Of a stretch of 64,000 nucleotides of DNA, positions 13,301 through 22,300 are shown in pieces. The notes beneath the pieces are model-generated. The model saw only the letters and a program-made list of their open reading frames with translations, did no database searches and was not told the origin of the DNA. The translations under genes were made by a program, and so were the position numbers. The DNA lies in NCBI RefSeq assembly GCF_000224145.3, contig NC_020168.2:4065480-4129479 (forward strand). The letters run 5' to 3'. Origin of the DNA: Ciona intestinalis (Eukaryota > Chordata > Ascidiacea > Phlebobranchia > Cionidae). The first letter of the stretch is position 1; each line of letters begins with the position of its first letter.

Positions 13301-16300
13301 ATTATAGCGGGTGCCAGGTCGGAATCGAATCATTCCGTGTTTATTTTGACCGAAGAACGAACATCCATTTAGAAAGTCGAAAATTTTCGCCTTTCGATAA
13401 ACGATTAACGTTTTGAAATTTTTTCTGGAAACTTTTCGTTCGAAAATTCTAAAAACAGGAAACTTCTCGATAATTGAAAAAAGTCGATAAGGGACTCAAG
13501 TTTTGTGAAGTATTTCTCGTCGTCGCTGAAGATTATTTAGGGTTCAGTTCAGTATATTTTATATTATCGCCGGTCAAAACCTACGTAGCAAAGCAGATGG
13601 TTGTTGGTGTCATTGCCATGGACAGTACTTCAGTCAATCCGGTGCAAAAACAAAGCAATCCTGTTGCAATTCCAGACTCGAACAAAGTAAGAAAACCAAC
13701 ATTTGTGGCTTTTTAGCATTATTATTCGGCGTGTTTCCGATTTTTTTGTATTAAAAAAAATGTAGCAATAATTTTTGACGTGTTTTTAAAGTTCTATTTT
13801 TTTGCAGAATGATTCGAACGTTAATGTTAGTCCGCCACAAAAACCAATCAACAAACAAATGCAGAAATTTCTGGAAGAAGAATCTCGAATCCAGGGTAAT
13901 GTTACGTCACAAAAAGATGGTAGCCACACCCCAGACACACCGTCCAGCGACGAAGAACAATTCCGGTTACCGGACGGTTCGCCAACTTTCACGAGCGTCA
14001 TGCACGAGCTGCATGTAAGACTTACAGACATTGAACTAGAAGAACCGAAAACACCAATTTCCCCGCTTGCTCTTAACAGCGAAAGCTCGAACGGCGCGAA
14101 AAACGAGCCATCTTCCCCCAAATTCCTTCTTTCCCCAAGCGCTCCTAGAAAACGTATCACCAGCGCTTCGACCACAGCGTCTTGCGGCCGTTCTAGGTCC
14201 ATGTCATGGAACGCACGCAACAAATTAGCTGCCGAGCGCCGAAAAGCAATGCTGAAGCCCCCACCCCGTAGCGACAGTCACCCCACTAGTCCTTGTTCAA
14301 GCCCTTTAATTAACAGAAAAGCCATGCGGTCTAGAACGCAACCAAACACGCCAAAGCTAGCCCACATATCTCCCAAGTACAGATTCCCGAACGAAGTGAT
14401 CTCAGTTTCCCACGACGACTTGGTGCGCGAGCAGGAACGCGAGCGATATCTAGCGGATGGCTTTCACGAGGCAAAATCGATTTTTGACACTGCGGTTTAT
14501 AGTCGGTTCGGCGTCTCACCAGAATAAATGAGCCAAAGCACTTAACTAGTATGAGCGGATCACATGTACTAGATTGGAGAGCATCTTGAACTCCAAACGA
14601 CCAATATAAACGTGCATTACGTTATAGTTATACCAACATCTATATATTTTCATTTCTTCCGTTGTTTCTTTTATTTTATTCGTTCTGTTTGTTATTGCGT
14701 TTGTGTCTTAACTTCGAAAATAAAACAACAATGTAAAAAAGGTTTTTTTTTATTACGTTTGTGATGAAAGACTACCTTAGTAAATGGGTATATAATTTTT
14801 TTATATATAGTACTATGGGGGAAGGCAGAACACCTTTAGCTTATAAAATCTAAATATCCGGATTGTGTTTTAAACAATTAACAATGGTCTATAGGAGTCG
14901 TTAAGATACGGTTTTATAATTTTTTGAATGTTTTATATTTACTACCAAATAGAACGAGAAAATACAGCGAAAAGCTGTCCCATCTTACCCCAACCTACTA
15001 TATATTTCCAGTGTACATATATAATTTCTAGGCGAGAAAACGGTGTATGTATACTGTTTTTGGCCTAATATATAAATAGTTGCATTATAAATGTTTATAG
15101 AAACTGGTGTTTATTTCAATACTTCAGGCACGTTTCCGCTGTACGAGGTGTATGAAACAGAACACCCGAGTTATAACGACTGCAAATATAAACAAGTTAG
15201 TTTTATGTTTTATTATTACCAGGCTCAAAATCATGTCGAAAAATCGGGCCCTCCCCGACTGTGACGTCAGAAAGGTTATGGAAGAACTGTTACGTCACAG
15301 TGACCTTGAAATGGAGGTGGGACTCAACGCTTGTGCGATTCTCAATACAAACGGCAGGTGACGTCATACACGTAAAATCTTAACCGTTTGCATAACAATC
15401 TCATTTTACGTGGGTGAGGTCCTATAGTGTGACACGCTATGGGACCTGTAATTTGTGCCAGAGTTGGCCCATTACCCCAAACCAACACTTCTTTCAGCTC
15501 TTAAATGCAATTTAGATTTTTATAAAGAACTTTTACGAAATCCTAATTTCGTTTAGTCTGTGTTTTTATTAACGTTAAATATTAATGTCTGTTCGTGTAT
15601 TCAAGTCTTCTTACTCACGGGTATTCCCCTGGTAAAAAAGCACCGATTCAACATATTAAATTTAAACGTGTTTATTCTCCTTTGTATCTAGACAGCAAGT
15701 ATTAGTTGCATTTCTGACATAGAAATAGTTATTATACAGTTAATGGGTTAAAGGGTCGTTACTGCTAGCATTGTGAGCGTATGTGACCTTGGGCAGAACA
15801 CTTAACGACAATTGCTCCAACTCAGTGGTCACTAATGAGTTGTCTAAATTATTAGCCATGCATAAAAATCCCCCCAAAAAATACTTACAAAGTAAAATAC
15901 ATGGTAACTCGTAGGCCGACTAGAGGTGTATGAATACCCGTGTTATAACAACTGTCTTTTTTCGGCCACAGAACGACAAATCAAGTTACATTCATTCATT
16001 TAGGTACGAACTTTGTGACCAAGGGTTAAAGGAGCTTCTATCCCGGTTTAACGGTTCAAGGCAAGTTGGGAAAATTCACGTCCAGCAACTGCAAGCTGCA
16101 GTGCAAAGGTTGCCACCTCAAGACGCATTGGATTATACACAGACGTTCTTGACAGGTGAGAAGTTGGAGTAATGAAATTTTCGGCACTAGTGAAGGATGG
16201 GTATATTCTATATTGGTTATTATTTGGGGGTTAGTGGTTATATGAGTTAGTAATTAGGGGTTAGTGGTTACATGGGTTAGTGGTTATATGGGTTAGTGGT

Positions 16301-19300
16301 TAGGTGTTAGTGGTTATATGAGTTAGTGGTTATATGGGTTAGTGATTAGGGGTTAGTGGTTATATGGGTTAGTATTTTTGGGTTAGTGGTTATATAGGTT
16401 AGTGATTAGGGGTTAGTGGTTATATGGGTTAGTAATTAGGGGTTAGTGGTTATACGAGTTAGTGATTAGGGGTTAGTGGTTATATGAGTTAGTAATTAGG
16501 GGTTAGTGGTTATATGAGTTAGTAATTAGGGGTTNNNNNNNNNNNNNNNNNNNNNNNNNNNNNNNNNNNNNNNNNNNNNNNNNNGGTTATCTGGGTTACG
16601 TGGTTACTACTGGGTTAGTGACTACGGGGCTTCAGTGGTTATATGACGTTAGTAATTAGGGGTTAGTGGTTATATGGGTTAGTGGTTATATGGGTTAGTG
16701 GTTATATGAGTTGGTAATTAGGGGTTAGTGGTTATATAGGTTAGTGATTAGGGATTAATGGGTATATCAGTTAATTGTTACGGGCTAGTGGATAACCTGA
16801 GGGGGGATTCTTCACTAGCAACAAATTTTGTTATAGGATAATGGATTTTTGTTAAGAATTCTTATTTCATGTCAGGATAAAATGTAATTTATGCACAAGT
16901 AGTTCATATTTTAGATTTATCTAATGAGTTAACTAGTCTTGGTATAGTGACTAAACTTAATAGGTTGGCAGTACATACTTACTTTGTTTTTAATACACAT
17001 TACAATGCTTATTTACGCATAAAAATACCAATTTTTTGTTATTTTAACAGGGTGTTCTTTATATTGTGTACAAAGAGACAGTTATAAAAAACTAAAAAAT
17101 AAAATGATTGCACTTTTTTTAAATTTAAAATTTATTGATGTTCATCCATGAAAATACATACAGTAAACAAAAAATATAAAAGACTGATTATTTTTAGATC
17201 CGAAAATTGCTGATTCACTGGATAGCGATGCAGAGAAAAATATTCAACTCCTGCTGTGGGAACAAGCAGCTAAATCTAATGACGCAGGTTAGATTAGTGG
17301 TTATTTTCCTGGGTTGATAATGATTTTCGTAGCGTGTTTAGGGCATGTGTCATACTTGGTGTGGCAGGCATTGGGTTTGTAGACTCCATTTAAAAATATA
17401 TATTAGGGTTGGGGAAGAAGGGACTTGAGCATGTAATGTCCAAATATCTTGATTGTGTTTTAACAATGGTTTATGGCAGTCATGAAGACACTATGTTATA
17501 ATTCTTTAAATGTTCTTTGTTTACTACCCAAAGCAATTCCATTTCGTACACCTCGTGCAAGCTTACGAGTTATCACGTATGTTACTTTGTTGGTGATTAC
17601 TTTTTCTGTAGGTGATTATTTTTTTCTGGATTTTTTCACTTTTTTTATGTGTATGTTTACTCATAGGTGAGTTTGATCAGTGTCTCTCCTGGTACGATCA
17701 TTCTCTCCTCCTCTTCAAGAGAGGGAGGAGCATAGAGGAGGTGAGGAAGGATCGGGAGAGATCCGGGAACCTCGGGAGGTTGCAGAGGAACAGAGCATCC
17801 TGTCTTCTTAATAGGGGAAGATTAGTTGAGGTGAGAGAAGATTAAGTTAATCAGAAAATTATCACTTTTAAAGAATGTAACTTACTTTATCCTCAAGTAG
17901 CCGGAAAATGAGAGTCGATATAACACTGGTGTTTGTTCCACACCCCCCGTGCGAGCTTAAGAGTTATAGTAGGGTGGGGGAAGATGGGACACATTTTCAT
18001 TCTTTTTTCCCATCCCATTAGGTAGTAAACAAAGAACATTCAAAGAATTATAAAATCGTATCCTCACGACTCCTATAGACCGTAGTCATTTGTTTAATTA
18101 AAACACAATCTGGATATTTAGATATAAAGTACTAAAGGTGTCCCAAGTTTCCTCACCATACTATGTGATGTTTTTTACTTTGTGGGTGATTTTTTTAGGG
18201 GATTTTATATGTATGGCTTATAATTTGGACAACCCATTAGTGACCACTGGGTTGAAGCAATTGCCGTTGATGTAAGTTTGGAAAAGGGTATTATTAAACA
18301 ACTCATACATTTAAGTAACATTTGTATTAATATTTTTTAAGTTTGTTTTAACATGGGTAGTGGGTACCAGTTCAGAAACCCCTATCCTTGACCATTGAGT
18401 TGGAGCATTTATCATTAATTAATTGGCCCAACAACACAAACTATATAGGCAGTTTAAACACTGGCCGTTTCAAGCTGCTTATTTTAACCACTGAGCTAAT
18501 GGTGTTTTGTTCATTTATATACAGGCAGAAGAAGCAGCAAAAATAGCTGTAGACATGGATTCAGAAAACCCATTTTCTATGTTCTGCTTGTTTAAAGTGA
18601 AGTTGTACCAAGGGCAAGAGAAAGAAGGTAATTTTTGTGTTGCATTAAACAAGCAAAGAAAATTGCCTAAACTGAGGGTAACGAATAGGTTTACAAATTT
18701 TTGTAATGCACAAAAGATAGAAAAAAATTAATAACACACAAACTGCCTACAGTAAACGAGGGGACATATATATTTTGTTGCGCAACAAAAAGCACAAAGT
18801 GCATAAATGTATAGTTTTGAAACAAAAAGCACAAGGTACATAATATATATATAGCTATGCAACAAAAAGCACAAGGTACATATAATATAGCTATGCAACA
18901 GAAAGCACAAAGTGCATATATGTATAGTTGAACAACAGAACATACATATTATATCTGAATCAATTGTCTTTTAATACTGGATTAAACAATAATTTAGATA
19001 TATCAAGTAATTTTATACTGTATAAAAAATATTTTTTGTAATATTTTTAAAAATAATTACAGTAAATAGGCCTATATTATTTAAATTTTTTTATATTATT
19101 TTTATTAAGCCATTGACGTCATCGAGCGATTAACAGCGACATCGAGTGGTAAAGAACACCTTCATGAGTTGATATGTTTAGCAGCACAACTTGCATTCGA
19201 GAAAAATCATCGTTCTGTAGCCATGGTGACCCTGCGTCACCTCGCAACTTCTGGCACAGATGATGTTGCGAGGCTTACGGCTTACAGGTATGTTGCATGT

Positions 19301-22300
19301 TATGAAAGAATGAATGAATGTAACTTACTTTATTCCCGCATGGCCGGAAAACGACAGTCGTTATCACGCGGGTTTAACACCTCAGGCCAGCTTACGAGTT
19401 ACCATGTATGTTACTTTGTGGGTGATTTATTTTTTGAAGTATTTTTTNNNNNNNNNNNNNNNNNNNNNNNNNNNNNNNNNNNNNNNNNNNNNNNNNNNNN
19501 NNNNNNNNNNNNNNNNNNNNNNNNNNNNNNNNNNNNNNNNNNNNNNNNNNNNNNNNNNNNNNNNNNNNNNNNNNNNNNNNNNNNNNNNNNNNNNNNNNNN
19601 NNNNNNNNNNNNNNNNNNNNNNNNNNNNNNNNNNNNNNNNNNNNNNNNNNNNNNNNNNNNNNNNNNNNNNNNNNNNNNNNNNNNNNNNNNNNNNNNNNNN
19701 NNNNNNNNNNNNNNNNNNNNNNNNNNNNNNNNNNNNNNNNNNNNNNNNNNNNNNNNNNNNNNNNNNNNNNNNNNNNNNNNNNNNNNNNNNNNNNNNNNNN
19801 NNNNNNNNNNNNNNNNNNNNNNNNNNNNNNNNNNNNNNNNNNNNNNNNNNNNNNNNNNNNNNNNNNNNNNNNNNNNNNNNNNNNNNNNNNNNNNNNNNNN
19901 NNNNNNNNNNNNNNNNNNNNNNNNNNNNNNNNNNNNNNNNNNNNNNNNNNNNNNNNNNNNNNNNNNNNNNNNNNNNNNNNNNNNNNNNNNNNNNNNNNNN
20001 NNNNNNNNNNNNNNNNNNNNNNNNNNNNNNNNNNNNNNNNNNNNNNNNNNNNNNNNNNNNNNNNNNNNNNNNNNNNNNNNNNNNNNNNNNNNNNNNNNNN
20101 NNNNNNNNNNNNNNNNNNNNNNNNNNNNNNNNNNNNNNNNNNNNNNNNNNNNNNNNNNNNNNNNNNNNNNNNNNNNNNNNNNNNNNNNNNNNNNNNNNNN
20201 NNNNNNNNNNNNNNNNNNNNNNNNNNNNNNNNNNNNNNNNNNNNNNNNNNNNNNNNNNNNNNNNNNNNNNNNNNNNNNNNNNNNNNNNNNNNNNNNNNNN
20301 NNNNNNNNNNNNNNNNNNNNNNNNNNNNNNNNNNNNNNNNNNNNNNNNNNNNNNNNNNNNNNNNNNNNNNNNNNNNNNNNNNNNNNNNNNNNNNNNNNNN
20401 NNNNNNNNNNNNNNNNNNNNNNNNNNNNNNNNNNNNNNNNNNNNNNNCTTTTGAAACAATAGCAGGTAATGAACAAATGGCATAATAGTTAGCACACATG
20501 CTTCTAACCCAGAAGTTATGGGAATGCGTTTTTTAAACCAGAGGTTCCCAACCTTTTTTACACCGTGGCCCTCTTTGACAATTTTGAAAAATAGTAGCCC
20601 TTCTATTTTTTTACATTTTAAAAAAAAGGAAAAAACACTATTTTAATTAAAAACTTTATTATGCAGTAACCGTTAGTTAGAATGATAAAGTGTTGTATAG
20701 TGTTTTAGTGGGCTTAGAGATGATAAATTAAAATAATACTAGTTTATATTTTTTTCATCGCCCTATTGAAAATGACTTATGCCCACTAGAGCGCAATGTC
20801 ATAGGAACCCCTGTTCTAAACTCTACCTGAATAATAATAAGCTGAATGAATGAATGAATGGAACTTACTTTATCCTCGCGTTGCCAAAAACGACAGTCAT
20901 TATCACACGGGTTTAACACCTTGTGCCAGCTTACGAGTTACCATGTATGTTACTTTGTAGATGATTACTTTTGGGGGGTTTTGTATGAATGATAGTTTTG
21001 ACAACCTATTAGTGACAACTTGTTTAGAGCAATTGCCGTAAAGTGTCTTGCCCAAGGACACATACGCCCACAATGGTAGCAGCCTTGAGCCTTTTACCTC
21101 TGGGTTACAGGCGCGCTAACCACTTTGCCACGGCGCTGGACGAGCTAATCATACTTGTGTAGTTGTGTAATGTAGTCAAAACTCAACTACACAAAGTCAC
21201 CCACAAAGTAACATACATGGTAACTCGTAAGCTGGCACGAGGTGTTAAACCCGTGTAATAACGACTGTCGTTTTCCGGCCACGCAAGGTGAAGTAAGTTA
21301 CATCCATTTATTCATTCATTCAACTATGTGACCTCCCCCATATTCTACAAGGCAGTAATTTATCGTTTCTGTAACACAGGGTTAGCAGTTGAACACCCAG
21401 CACACCATACTGAGTTATGCAAGCGTGGGCTGAAGGTGGCTATCAGTAAAATAGAGAAGTCAATTGCTACCATGGACACAGATGCTGAGAAAGAAGAAGC
21501 ATTAAAGAAGCAAAGGTAAGACATAACAATATTCCACAATTAAACGAAATATATATTTTCTTTTGATTAGAATTTTAATATTTTTTAAATTATTTTATAT
21601 TGTATTATTTGTAGAGTGTAACGGTCACCCATTTTATACAAAAGTTTTTTTCTGCTTTATTTATTATCCTGTTTTAACAACTGTTGTTTTACTGTTACTA
21701 CCCTTTTTCTCGCTCTTGTAAACTTTCCCGCTCTTCGTTATCGTGACGGAAAAGATAAAAAGAATTTCATACGTCCTAAAATACACTGTGATTTCATGTT
21801 TTGGGCAAAATTTTATCTCACAAACACAAAAACTGATAAGTGGTCAAGTGGATTACTATTTTGGGTGCAAAAATATGATTTTTAATTGACACTTTTTCCC
21901 GCACTTTTTATCCATATTGTGTTTTAACAACTGTTGTTTTGCAGTTAGTTTTCTTCTTCTTTCTTTAAGTAACATGCTATTCGCTATCGTTTCTAAATAA
22001 AAAATTATGTTATACTATTGCAAAGAGAATTACAATAGTAAAAAAGAGTTCAAAAACATGCTTATGTTTTTTGCTAATAATATATTGTGTTTTTTTTATA
22101 AAAAAAGGAGATTTTATTAATTTTTATTTGTTGTTTATACAATAAAAATTTTCTGTGTGTTTTACTATTTTTTTCTTGCTGTCCTAACACAGAAAAAAAC
22201 AAAACGTTGTTTTGCAGTTATGTCCAATCGAGTCTTATTTTCACAGTGGTTTATACAGAATGTTGATTGACACTTGTTTAAAGCAAGGTAGTGGATCTGA

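Noticed and set aside
13440-13475. Heat-shock element (GGAAACTTCTCGA) in the nested gene leader
   Set aside because: Only two good GAA/TTC units and a position inside the likely 5' UTR; too weak to list.
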